64,000 nt of DNA from Azoarcus_F sp048158365 (GTDB lineage Bacteria; Pseudomonadota; Gammaproteobacteria; Burkholderiales; Rhodocyclaceae). This document shows, one piece after another, positions 51,788 to 60,309 of the stretch. The stretch's first letter is position 1, and every line of letters begins with the position of its first letter. The position numbers and the translations under genes were made by a program. Under the pieces are notes generated by a model. That model saw nothing but the letters and a program-made list of their open reading frames with translations. It had not been told where the DNA came from and did not search any database. The stretch is from NCBI GenBank assembly GCA_048158365.1, contig JBLLNL010000002.1. One strand, given 5' to 3'.

Positions 51788-52890
51788 CGTATGCTCCGAA
51801 GTGTGGTTGGCTCGGAAGTGGAGAACGGGGGACGGGGTATCGTGTCTGCGCAGGAACGCTCACCGAGCAGTACGCCGACTTCGTCCATGACGTGATCGGG
51901 CGTGATGTCCGTCAGACAGGTGAAGGCACCCCCGCAGGTCGGACGCCTCCTGCATGGCGAGCAGGCGAGGCCCAGCCAGATCGGACGAACGTTTGTCCGG
52001 ACCGGATCGAGATAGGGACGGGTCGAACCGAAGATGGCCACGGTGGGCCGGTCGAAGCCTATGCCCATGTGCGTCAGCCCGGTGTCGACGCCGATGACGA
52101 TGGAGGCCCGGGACACGATCGCTGCACTGTCGCGCAGGCTCGTCTTACCGGTCAGGTCGATCAGACCGTTGTCCGGGGCAGCGATGCGCGCAGCGGCAGC
52201 GATGTCCGCCGGGCCGCCGAGCAGTACCGTGGCCAGACCGAGTTCGTCGCGCAGGCTTGTCGCGACCCTTCGCCAACCGTCCTCTCGCCAGTGCTTCTGC
52301 GGGCGCGTAGTGAAGGGTGCGAGCACCGCATAGGCCTGTTTATCCAGATCGAGTGCTTGCAGTCTGGCGAACGTATCGGACACCGCCTGTGGGGCCAGAT
52401 GCAGTCGTGGTGCGAAGTCACCCGCCGGGAGTCCGAGGTGCTCGGCCAGATGCCGGTATTCGGCGCTGATCCGCAGATGCACGCCTTTCTTCGGAACGAC
52501 CTCCGTCATCAGCCAACGGCTGCCCTCGAAACCGCCCAGCGCGATGCGTGTCGGTGCCCCGGACAGTCTCGCAAGCACGCCGCTCTTGAGCAGGCCTTGC
52601 AGGTCGAGTACGGTGTCGAAGCGCTGTTGCCGCAGTGTGCGGACGAAATCGGTCACGGCCCTCGCCAGCGCTATCAGGCGACCGCTGCGCGCCAGCCGGA
52701 TCCATTCGGATTTCGACCAGGTCAGTACCGCGTCGACGTCGGGATCGTCGGCGATCAGCGCTTCCAGGCCGGGTTCGAGCAGCCAGACGATATGCGCGTT
52801 CGCATGTGCTCGGCGCAGACAATGCGCGATCGGCGACGCGAACACGATGTCGCCGATGGCCGAACTTCGAATGATGAGGATGCGCTTCAC
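51769..52890 (-). CDS. Heptosyltransferase-like glycosyltransferase (GT9)
   Basis: The 373-residue protein begins RILIIRSSAIGDIVFASPIA, the GT9/WaaC-WaaF start, and has FDTVLDLQGLLKSGVLARL, a nucleotide-sugar site with LLGGPADIAAAARIA and VIGVDTGLTHMGIGFDRPTV-FG near the end. WaaC/WaaF-type enzymes add heptose to the inner LPS core. The C-terminal segment has a Cys cluster (CSPCRRRPTCGGAFTCLTDI) often seen in this family. It is placed after the O-antigen ligase gene in the same direction, with a 102-base gap. Confidence 0.9.
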   Translation of the reverse strand: MKRILIIRSSAIGDIVFASPIAHCLRRAHANAHIVWLLEPGLEALIADDPDVDAVLTWSKSEWIRLARSGRLIALARAVTDFVRTLRQQRFDTVLDLQGLLKSGVLARLSGAPTRIALGGFEGSRWLMTEVVPKKGVHLRISAEYRHLAEHLGLPAGDFAPRLHLAPQAVSDTFARLQALDLDKQAYAVLAPFTTRPQKHWREDGWRRVATSLRDELGLATVLLGGPADIAAAARIAAPDNGLIDLTGKTSLRDSAAIVSRASIVIGVDTGLTHMGIGFDRPTVAIFGSTRPYLDPVRTNVRPIWLGLACSPCRRRPTCGGAFTCLTDITPDHVMDEVGVLLGERSCADTIPRPPFSTSEPTTLRSIRCQLAI

Positions 52891-52992
52891 GTCGTGCCGG
52901 TTCTTGATTTTTCGCGAGCCGCTGCGGCTTGTGCGTTCAGTTTTCCGGCAGACCGAGTTCCGCCGGTTGGGGCGGATTAGATCAAGCGCATG

Positions 52993-54285
52993 TTATGCCG
53001 CAGTTACACCTTTGTTGCCGTGCGGCGACGTTGTGGTCGTGGCCACTCCGGCCAGCAGGATCCACATGAACGCCCAGTCCGAGTTCACCACCCGAGAGTT
53101 CGTCATACCCACCAGCAGGTGCAGCGCGAGCCCGGCCGCGAGGAACAGGCACAGTTCGGCCGGCAGGCGACCGGACCGGCTTGCCGCAGCGATGGAGCGG
53201 AACACCGCGACACATCCGATCGCCAGCGGAATGCCACCCAGCAGGCCGATTCCTACTGCCAGTTCCACGTAGATGTTGTGAAAGTGCGGGAGAACGTGGA
53301 GATGAACGTCCGGATGGGTCGCGAGCAACTCGCGTGCCGCGCCCGGTCCCCATCCCAGCCAGGGGCGCTGCAGCCACAGTTCCAGTCCGTAGCCCCAGGC
53401 ATGGAAACGCAGACCCGCGGAGCCGTAGCCGATCTCGGACCAGTCGCCACGCAGCAGCAGTGCATAGGTCTCGACCTCGTGACCGAGTCGCTCGAACCGC
53501 GTCGACAACAGCGTGATTGCCACGATCATCAATATCGACAGCGCGAGCACTACACGCCGATCGGCGACGCGGCCCCTGATCGCCCAGGACAGCGCGATCA
53601 GGATCGCGCCCGTGCTCATCCACACCATGCGCGCCTGCGCCATCAGCAGTGCGAGCAATGCCAACCCAACCAGCGTTAACCACGCAGCCAGCCCCAACGC
53701 CCGGCGCAGGTGGCTGCCCGCCCGCAGCACACGCGGCGCCAGCAGATAGAGGCCGATCAGTGCGGTCGCAGCATATTGCGCGAACGCGAGCGTCGGCAGT
53801 CCGAAGCCGGGACGGGTGTCGAAACTCGGCGTGCGCAGCGGGTCGTCCAGATCGATCGCGAGCAGGCGACCGATCACGAAGCCGGCCAGTGCCAGCGCGA
53901 GCGCGGTCCATACCCGTTGGCGCTCGCCGCGCAGATACCATGCGAACAATGGAAACAACCACAGTTTGGCAAGGCTGGCGGCGGCCGACAGGTGGGTCGG
54001 CGGTTCGAGGTTGCCACGTGGCCAGGCGACCAGCAGCGTCGCCACCAGCGTTACGCACCAGAGCACCATCAGCACGGGCCACGGGCTGTGCCGCAGCCAA
54101 GCCCAGACCCGCGGCGCGTCCCAGATTGCCGCGATCAGCATCAGGGCCAGGCCGAGATGCGCGAGCGCGACCCCCAGCCATGCCCCGAACGCAAACAGGT
54201 AGGCGCCGGCGAGGCCGAGCGTATCCCGGGTCCATGCGGCCCGCAGCGGACGGTTGGCGGGGGGCGAGGAGGGCGGCGCGCGCAT
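52993..54285 (-). CDS. O-antigen ligase / polymerase family membrane protein
   Basis: The 430-residue protein has about eleven or twelve membrane helices and a large periplasmic loop near residues 290-350, including WLGWGPGAARELL and HVLPHFHNIYVELAVGIGLL, the Wzy_C/WaaL signature with conserved His. It either ligates undecaprenyl-linked glycan to lipid A-core or polymerises repeats; the heptosyltransferase next to it favours WaaL. It heads the minus-strand arm and is divergent from the three GT4 genes. Confidence 0.85.
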   Translation of the reverse strand: MRAPPSSPPANRPLRAAWTRDTLGLAGAYLFAFGAWLGVALAHLGLALMLIAAIWDAPRVWAWLRHSPWPVLMVLWCVTLVATLLVAWPRGNLEPPTHLSAAASLAKLWLFPLFAWYLRGERQRVWTALALALAGFVIGRLLAIDLDDPLRTPSFDTRPGFGLPTLAFAQYAATALIGLYLLAPRVLRAGSHLRRALGLAAWLTLVGLALLALLMAQARMVWMSTGAILIALSWAIRGRVADRRVVLALSILMIVAITLLSTRFERLGHEVETYALLLRGDWSEIGYGSAGLRFHAWGYGLELWLQRPWLGWGPGAARELLATHPDVHLHVLPHFHNIYVELAVGIGLLGGIPLAIGCVAVFRSIAAASRSGRLPAELCLFLAAGLALHLLVGMTNSRVVNSDWAFMWILLAGVATTTTSPHGNKGVTAA

Positions 54286-54415
54286 GACTCTGTGTGTGGT
54301 GGGCAGACGCCCGACACTCTATTGCGTGCATGTGACGCTGCGGCTACAGCGCATTGACGCGGATTTCTGTAACACAAGCCCGCTAGGTTCATGTGTCCGG
54401 ATTCGGAGGTGCGTG
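54286..54415. promoter_or_regulatory. Divergent promoter region of the surface-glycan locus
   Basis: These 130 bases separate the O-antigen ligase gene (minus) from the first GT4 paralogue (plus). The segment is AT-richer than its surroundings around 54350-54385 and must contain both promoters. TTGACG at 54354 is a possible plus-strand -35 box, but no well-spaced -10 follows. GGAGG at 54405-54409 is the ribosome-binding site of the plus-strand gene. Confidence 0.4.
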
Positions 54416-55525
54416 TTGCGAGTAGCGATTTTCATGCCGTCCTACGGTGATGGCGGGGTCGAACGTATGCTGGTTAATCTGGCAGGCGGGCTGGTTTCCC
54501 TTGGTGTGGAGGTCGACTTCGTCACCCGCGTTGCGTGCGCGCCCTATCTGGAGCGCCTGGATCCGGCCGTTGGACTTGTCGAGAGCGGTGCAACCGGACA
54601 CCTCGCGGTGCAGCCTGCCGCGAGACGTTACCTGGTGGCACGGCGCCCCGATCTCGTGCTGTGCGGCAAGGATGCGGCTGCGCGCGCGGTGCTGCTGGCC
54701 CGCCGTCTGTCGGGCGTACCGTTTGGACTGGTGATGCGGCCGGGCACGACGCTGAGCGCCCGTCTGGCCGGGCGCAGCGCCTGGCACCGCTGGCGGGTCC
54801 GGCGCGCCGTTCGCGCGACCTACGGCGCGGCGGTCGCGATCGTCGGCAATTCGCGGGGCGTCGTCGACGACGTGGCGGCATTAACCAGACTGCCGTCCGA
54901 TCGGCTGCACCTGATCCACAATCCGGTCATTTCGGCCGATCTGCAGGTGCAGGCGAACGCGCCGCTGGACCATCGCTGGTTCGGTTCGGGCGAACCGCCG
55001 GTCGTGCTCGGCATAGGAGGATTGCGCCGGCAGAAAGGCTTCGACACGCTCGTGCGTGCCTTCGCTTGCCTGCGGGCGCGCCGGGCCTGTCGCCTGGTGA
55101 TCCTCGGCGAGGGTCGCCTGCGGGGCGAACTGCTGCGGCTTGCGTCGGGTCTCGGCGTCGCGGACGAAGTGCTGCTGGCCGGCTTCGATCCGAACCCCTA
55201 CAGATATCTCGCACGTGCTTCGCTATTCGTGCTGTCCTCGCGCTGGGAAGGTTCGCCTAACGTACTGACCGAGGCGCTCGCGGTCGGCGTGCCGGTGGTC
55301 GCGACAGATTGCCGGTCGGGTCCGGCCGAGGTTCTCGACGGCGGGCGGGTCGGCCCGCTGGTGCCGGTCGACGATATCGAGGCGCTTGCCGACGCGATGG
55401 ACCGGGCGCTCGACGAACCCGGCGATGCCGCCATCCGTCGCGCGGCGGTGGCACACTACACGGTCGAGGAATGTGCCCGCCGCTATCACGCGCTGTTCGA
55501 GCGTTTGCTGGCGGCACGCGGATGA
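54416..55525 (+). CDS. Glycosyltransferase family 4, first of three tandem paralogues
   Basis: The 369-residue GT-B protein has a start MRVAIFMPSYGDGGVERMLV, an acceptor-domain stretch RRPDLVLCGKDAAARAVLLA with RPGTTLSAR, the donor-domain GGLRRQKGFDTLVRAFACLR, LVILGEGRLRGEL, and the EX7E motif in SRWEGSPNVLTEALAVGVPV. The start codon is TTG 54416 (GTG 54413 is an alternative), chosen for GGAGG at six bases and homology to its neighbours. Its stop overlaps the next gene's ATG (ATGA). It shares the same KD and R-x-GTT-x-S positions with the two following proteins. Confidence 0.88.
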   Translation: MRVAIFMPSYGDGGVERMLVNLAGGLVSLGVEVDFVTRVACAPYLERLDPAVGLVESGATGHLAVQPAARRYLVARRPDLVLCGKDAAARAVLLARRLSGVPFGLVMRPGTTLSARLAGRSAWHRWRVRRAVRATYGAAVAIVGNSRGVVDDVAALTRLPSDRLHLIHNPVISADLQVQANAPLDHRWFGSGEPPVVLGIGGLRRQKGFDTLVRAFACLRARRACRLVILGEGRLRGELLRLASGLGVADEVLLAGFDPNPYRYLARASLFVLSSRWEGSPNVLTEALAVGVPVVATDCRSGPAEVLDGGRVGPLVPVDDIEALADAMDRALDEPGDAAIRRAAVAHYTVEECARRYHALFERLLAARG

Positions 55526-56646
55526 GGGCCGGCGAGGGACGGCCCGATCTGGCGGTACTGGCGGCCACGTCCGGCCACAGCGGTGTCGACCGGGTGCTGA
55601 GTAACCTCGTTCCGGCGATGGCCGCGCTGGGCCTGCGCGTGGATGTCCTCGGGATAGACGGTCATGGGCCCGAGATCGGCGATGCACCACCTTTGGTGCG
55701 CCGCCATCGGCTGGGTGCGCAACATGTCAACACTGCGGTGCCCGGTTTGCTCGCATACCTTCGGCGCACTCGGCCACGCGCGCTGCTGAGCGACAAGGAC
55801 CGGGTCAATCGGATTGCTTTGTTGGCAAGGCGGCTTGCCGGTGTGCCAACGCGGGTCGGAGTGCGGATCGGCACCACCGTCTCTGTGAATCTCGCCAGTC
55901 GCGGATTCGTCGAGCGATCGCTCCAGCGGGCCTCGATGTGCTGGGCCTATCCGGCAGCCGATGCGATCCTGGTGCCGTCCCACGGCGTGGCCGAGGATCT
56001 AGCAGTTTTCGCGGGCCTCGTGCGCGATCGGATCACTGTCGTGCAAAGTCCGGTGATCACCGCAACGATGGTCGGTCTGGCAGAGCAGCTGCCGACGCAT
56101 CCGTGGTTCGGCGATGGGGGCCCACCGCTGGTGCTCGGAGTCGGCGAGCTGTCGGAGCGCAAGGATTTCGCGACCCTGATACGCGCATTCGCGCGGCTCC
56201 CGGCCCACCGGTCTTGTCGTCTGATGATTCTGGGCGAGGGCCGGCGGCGGTCGGAACTGGAAAGCCTGGTCCGGGAACTGGGGATCGGCGATCGGGTGGC
56301 CTTGCCCGGTTTCGTGCCCAATCCCTACGCATACATGGCCCGTGCGGCGGTCTTTGTGTCTTCATCGCGCTGGGAGGGCATGCCGATCGTATTGATCGAG
56401 GCGCTCGCGCTGGGCGCGGCCTGCGTCGCATGCGACTGCCCTTCCGGTCCGCGTGAGGTGCTCGACGATGGCCGGGTCGGCCCGCTGGTTCCTCCGGGAG
56501 ACGACGAGGCGCTGGCGGTCGCGATCGCCGCGCAGCTCGAGCGACCCCGAGATGCTCATCGCTCGCGTGAAGCGGTCGCCGCCTACCGGGACATCGACAG
56601 CGCGAAAGCCTATCTGGCGGCGCTCGGCTTCGAGGAGTTCGCATGA
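55522..56646 (+). CDS. Glycosyltransferase family 4, second tandem paralogue
   Basis: The 374-residue protein is homologous along its length to its neighbours: HSGVDRVLSNLVPAMAALGL, RPRALLSDKDRVNRIALLAR, RIGTTVSVNLASRG, GVGELSERKDFATLIRAFAR, LMILGEGRRRSELESLV and the EX7E stretch SRWEGMPIVLIEALALGAAC. It overlaps the genes on both sides by four bases. The donor and acceptor are unknown. The three genes presumably arose by tandem duplication and build successive linkages of one glycan (inference). Confidence 0.88.
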   Translation: MRAGEGRPDLAVLAATSGHSGVDRVLSNLVPAMAALGLRVDVLGIDGHGPEIGDAPPLVRRHRLGAQHVNTAVPGLLAYLRRTRPRALLSDKDRVNRIALLARRLAGVPTRVGVRIGTTVSVNLASRGFVERSLQRASMCWAYPAADAILVPSHGVAEDLAVFAGLVRDRITVVQSPVITATMVGLAEQLPTHPWFGDGGPPLVLGVGELSERKDFATLIRAFARLPAHRSCRLMILGEGRRRSELESLVRELGIGDRVALPGFVPNPYAYMARAAVFVSSSRWEGMPIVLIEALALGAACVACDCPSGPREVLDDGRVGPLVPPGDDEALAVAIAAQLERPRDAHRSREAVAAYRDIDSAKAYLAALGFEEFA

Positions 56647-57833
56647 CCACAATCGATGCAGCGATCCTGGGCAAAACCCGCTTTCATGACGCTGTGGACG
56701 AGGACGGGCAACGGCTCGCAGTGTTGCTGTCCTTCTCTGGGCAGGGCGGTGTCGAACGCATGGTGATGAACCTGGTAGAGGGTTTCGCCGCGCGCGGCGT
56801 CGGCGTGGATCTGGTCGTGATCCGGGCCGAGGGCATGCCTGGTGGGGAACTGCCCGCAAACGTGCACCTCATCGATCTCGGGGTCCGCCACAGCGGATCG
56901 GCGGTCTGGCCGTTGGTTCGTTACCTGCGTAGCCGGCGTCCCGCCGCGTTGCTGGCCGCCAAGGACCGGGCCATTCGCGCTGCAGTGCTGGCGCGCGCCA
57001 TTTCCGGGGTGCGCTGTCGCATCGTTGGGCGTCTGGGCACCAACCTGTCCGCGGCACTCGAGTCGCGCTCCGGATTCGCACGCCGCATGCGCATCCTGCC
57101 GATCCGGTTGATGTACCGATGGGTGGATCATCTGGTGTGCGTTTCGAAGGGGGTGCGTGAGGATACGCTCCACCTGGCCCGGATTCCGCTGGAGCGTGCA
57201 TCGGTGATCCGCAATCCGGTAGTCAGCAGAAGAATCGACGAACTCGCGAAGTCCCCGGTCGATCATCCCTGGGCGCAGGATTCGTCGATCCCTATGATCG
57301 TGGCGGCAGGGCGGTTGACGGTGCAGAAGGACTTTCCGACCCTGATCCGGGCCTTCGCGGCATTGCGCACCCGGCAGGCCGCGCGGCTGGTGATCCTCGG
57401 CGAGGGCCGGGAACGTGCCCGGCTGCTGCAACTGGCGCGGGATCTCGATGTGGCTGCCGATGTGGCGCTGCCCGGCTTCGTGTCCAACCCGTATGCGTGG
57501 ATGGCGCGCGCACGACTGTTCGTGCTGAGCTCGGCATGGGAGGGTTCGCCGAACGTGCTGACCGAGGCGCTCGCGCTCGGTGTGCCCAGTGTGGCGACCG
57601 ATTGCCCCAGCGGCCCGCGCGAGTTGCTGGCCGACGGTCGCTGGGGCCCGCTGGTGCCGGTCGGCGACCCATCGGCGCTGGCCGATGCGATGGAGCATGT
57701 GATGCGCTCACCGCCGTCGCCCGAGCTGTTGCGTGCCGCAGTGTTCGAATATGCGCGTGACGCCTCGGCCGTGGCCTACCTGAAGGTGCTGGGTCTGGAT
57801 CCGGATCGAGCCGAACACAGTGGAAGCCTGTGA
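56643..57833 (+). CDS. Glycosyltransferase family 4, third tandem paralogue
   Basis: The 396-residue protein has about 25 extra N-terminal residues before LAVLLSFSGQGGVERMVMNL. It shares RRPAALLAAKDRAIRAAVLA, GRLGTNLSAALESRS, AAGRLTVQKDFPTLIRAFAA, LVILGEGRERARLLQLA, and the EX7E motif in SAWEGSPNVLTEALALGVPS with the two upstream paralogues. It overlaps the second paralogue (ATGA) and is followed by the sulfotransferase gene through a TGATG junction. Confidence 0.88.
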   Translation: MTTIDAAILGKTRFHDAVDEDGQRLAVLLSFSGQGGVERMVMNLVEGFAARGVGVDLVVIRAEGMPGGELPANVHLIDLGVRHSGSAVWPLVRYLRSRRPAALLAAKDRAIRAAVLARAISGVRCRIVGRLGTNLSAALESRSGFARRMRILPIRLMYRWVDHLVCVSKGVREDTLHLARIPLERASVIRNPVVSRRIDELAKSPVDHPWAQDSSIPMIVAAGRLTVQKDFPTLIRAFAALRTRQAARLVILGEGRERARLLQLARDLDVAADVALPGFVSNPYAWMARARLFVLSSAWEGSPNVLTEALALGVPSVATDCPSGPRELLADGRWGPLVPVGDPSALADAMEHVMRSPPSPELLRAAVFEYARDASAVAYLKVLGLDPDRAEHSGSL

Positions 57834-58495
57834 TGCTGCTGTCCCTGAAGTACAGGTTCCTGTTCGTCCACACTGCCAAGACTGGCGGCACGTCGGTCCG
57901 CGACGCGCTCAGTCCCCTGCGCTACCGGGATCCGTGGTATCCCGTGCAGTTCGTGTGCTCGCGCCTGTCCGCGCTGTCCGGTCACCGGCTCGGCATCAAG
58001 TTTCCGCGACATGCCAAGATCGTGGCCGCGCAGCAGATGCTGCCGCATGAGCTGTTCGAGCAACTGTTCAAGTTCGTGTTCGTGCGCAATCCGTGGGATC
58101 TGCAGGTCAGTTCGTTTCATCACATCCGCCGCGAGCGGCCGCAGCTGATGCAACACGTCGGGGATTTTGGCGAATTCATCCGCTGGAAGCTCGATCCGGA
58201 GCGGCCCTACCAGTTTCATGTCGATACCAGTATCGAGCTGCAGTCCGACTATGCGCTGGATCTGCACGGAAACATGCTGGTGGACTTCGTCGGCCGCTAT
58301 GAGCGCCTGCAACAGGATTTCGATTCGGTGTGCGGCCGTATAGGCATCCCCGCCCGGGTGTTGCCGCACCGTCGCCAGGCTACCGATCGGGCCAGCGACT
58401 ACCGCAGTTATTACTCCGACGCGACCGCCCAGATGATCGCCGACCGCTTCGAGCCGGATATCCGCCTGTTCGGCTATACGTTCGATCCGGAGTGA
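57833..58495 (+). CDS. Sulfotransferase (PAPS-dependent, family-2-like)
   Basis: The 220-residue protein has the 5'-phosphosulfate loop near the start (FLFVHTAKTGGTSVRDAL, residues 9-26) and the 3'-phosphate-binding motif FVFVRNPWDLQVSSF (about 82-96), both diagnostic of PAPS-using carbohydrate sulfotransferases. It lacks a signal or membrane anchor and so would act in the cytoplasm on a lipid-linked glycan. The ATG overlaps the third GT4 stop (TGATG), tying it to glycan assembly. Its last 22 bases overlap the 3' end of the MsbA-like gene on the other strand. Confidence 0.86.
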   Translation: MLLSLKYRFLFVHTAKTGGTSVRDALSPLRYRDPWYPVQFVCSRLSALSGHRLGIKFPRHAKIVAAQQMLPHELFEQLFKFVFVRNPWDLQVSSFHHIRRERPQLMQHVGDFGEFIRWKLDPERPYQFHVDTSIELQSDYALDLHGNMLVDFVGRYERLQQDFDSVCGRIGIPARVLPHRRQATDRASDYRSYYSDATAQMIADRFEPDIRLFGYTFDPE

Positions 58496-60309
58496 TCGGT
58501 CGCGAGGTGCCGGTCGGGATCGGGGCTCGCAGGAATTGCGGCCGATCCGTCCGAATCGGGCTGCGGGACCGTCACCTGGCCGCGCGCATCGCCACTAGCG
58601 AGCAGTCGCGCATATGGTCCGTCGGCGCGCGACAGCGTCTCGTGGCTTCCGGCCTCGACGATGCGACCGTGCGCCATCACGACGATCAGGTCGGCGTTCC
58701 TCACCGTGGACAGGCGGTGGGCCACCATCACGACGCTGCGGTTCTTGCGCAGATCCTCCAGGGCGAGGCCGATCGCGCGATCGGATTCGTTGTCGAGTGC
58801 TGAGGTGGCCTCGTCGAGCAACAGAATCGGGGCCTGTTTCAGAAAGGCCCGGGCAATCGCGATGCGCTGCCGTTGGCCTCCCGACAATTCTCCTCCATTG
58901 ACGCCGACCCGCGTGTGCAGACCCTGCGGCAAGCTGCTGATGAACTCGAGCGCATGCGCCCGGCGAGCCGCTTCGATGATGTCCACCTCGGTTGCGTTCG
59001 GATGGCCATAGGCGATGTTCTCGGCGACTGAGGCATCGAACAGGACCGGATGCTGCCCCACCCACGCGATCTGCGCACGCAGCCACCCGAGCGGGAGTTC
59101 GCGCAGGGGCTGGTCGTCCAGGAGGATACGCCCCTGTTGGGGTTCGAAGAAGCGCGGAATCAACTGGATCACGCTGGTCTTGCCGCTGCCCGATGCGCCG
59201 ACCAGCGCGACCGTGGTGCCGGCCCGGATGTGCAGGTCAAGGCCCCGCAGCGCAGGCTCGGCCTGTCCTGGATAACGGAAGTCGACGTTTTCGAACACGA
59301 TCTCGCCGCGGACGCGAGTACGCCGGCCGATCGGTCCATCCGGCTCGGGGGCGGTGTCGAGCAGTCCGAAGATGCTCTGGGCGCCCGCGAGACCGCGCTG
59401 GATGACGGTGTTAACATTGGTGAGGCGTCGGATCGGCTCGAACAGCATCGCCATCGCGGCGACGAAGGCGACGAAGGCGCCGGGTGTCAGCCGGTCGTGC
59501 GCGGACAGCGACGACGCGATCCACAGGACCAGCGCGACCGCGCTGGCGGCGAGCAACTGCACCAGCGGAGCATTGGCTGCTGCCACGCGTACGGTCCGCA
59601 TCGTCTCATGGCGCAGCCGCTCGGAGATTACAGTGAAGCGACGATGCTCATGCTCGTGAGTGCCGAACACCTTGATCTCGCGAATGCCGTGCAGACTCTC
59701 GCCGATGGTTCCGGTCATGTGTCCGATGGTCCTCTGGATCACCAGGTTGCCGCCGCGCAGCTTGCGGCTCGCCTGACGGATCAACCAGCCGATCGGCGGG
59801 GCGACGAGCACCAGCACGATCGCGAGCTCCCATGCGACCCAGAACAGGTAAGCGGTCAGGCCGACGATGATCAGCGTGTCGCGCACGACGATGATCCATG
59901 CGTTGGTCAGCGCGCTGCCGACCTGCGGGATGTCATGCAGGATTCGGGACAGCATGCGCCCGGAGGCCTGTGCCTGATGTTCGGTGATCGACAGCTTCAA
60001 CTGGTGATCGAAGACGCGCTCGCGCAGGTCCGCGATCGCTCGCTGGGCAACCCACTGGCTGCCGAGATTGGCGAGGTATTCGGCGACGCCCTTGGCGAGG
60101 AACGCGAGGAGCAGGAACAGCGGCACCTGCCACTGCGCGCTCGCATCCCGCGCGATCAGGCTATCGTCGACCAGCGGTTTGAGCAGCGCCGGCAGCACCG
60201 GCTCCATGGCCGCCGCCCCGATCATTGCGAACATCGACAGCACGACGAGGCGTCGATAGGGCACGATGCAGCCCAGCAGGCGCCGATAAAGGACGATCGA
60301 ATCCTTCAT
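58474..60309 (-). CDS. msbA: MsbA-like lipid/LPS-flipping ABC exporter
   Basis: The 611-residue half-transporter has six membrane helices in the first about 310 residues, then the ATPase with Walker A GASGSGKT (371-378), LSGGQRQRIAIARAFLKQAP and Walker B ILLLDEATSALD. The N-terminal sequence with EPVLPALLKPLVD and SLHGIREIKVFGTHEHEHRR fits the MsbA/lipid A exporter subfamily. It moves lipid A-core, or another lipid-linked glycan, across the inner membrane. The C-terminal 30 residues (Pro/Ser/Asp-rich) are an extra tail. Its start overlaps the phosphatase stop by four bases. A second msbA elsewhere in the genome cannot be excluded. Confidence 0.88.
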   Translation of the reverse strand: MKDSIVLYRRLLGCIVPYRRLVVLSMFAMIGAAAMEPVLPALLKPLVDDSLIARDASAQWQVPLFLLLAFLAKGVAEYLANLGSQWVAQRAIADLRERVFDHQLKLSITEHQAQASGRMLSRILHDIPQVGSALTNAWIIVVRDTLIIVGLTAYLFWVAWELAIVLVLVAPPIGWLIRQASRKLRGGNLVIQRTIGHMTGTIGESLHGIREIKVFGTHEHEHRRFTVISERLRHETMRTVRVAAANAPLVQLLAASAVALVLWIASSLSAHDRLTPGAFVAFVAAMAMLFEPIRRLTNVNTVIQRGLAGAQSIFGLLDTAPEPDGPIGRRTRVRGEIVFENVDFRYPGQAEPALRGLDLHIRAGTTVALVGASGSGKTSVIQLIPRFFEPQQGRILLDDQPLRELPLGWLRAQIAWVGQHPVLFDASVAENIAYGHPNATEVDIIEAARRAHALEFISSLPQGLHTRVGVNGGELSGGQRQRIAIARAFLKQAPILLLDEATSALDNESDRAIGLALEDLRKNRSVVMVAHRLSTVRNADLIVVMAHGRIVEAGSHETLSRADGPYARLLASGDARGQVTVPQPDSDGSAAIPASPDPDRHLATDHSGSNV

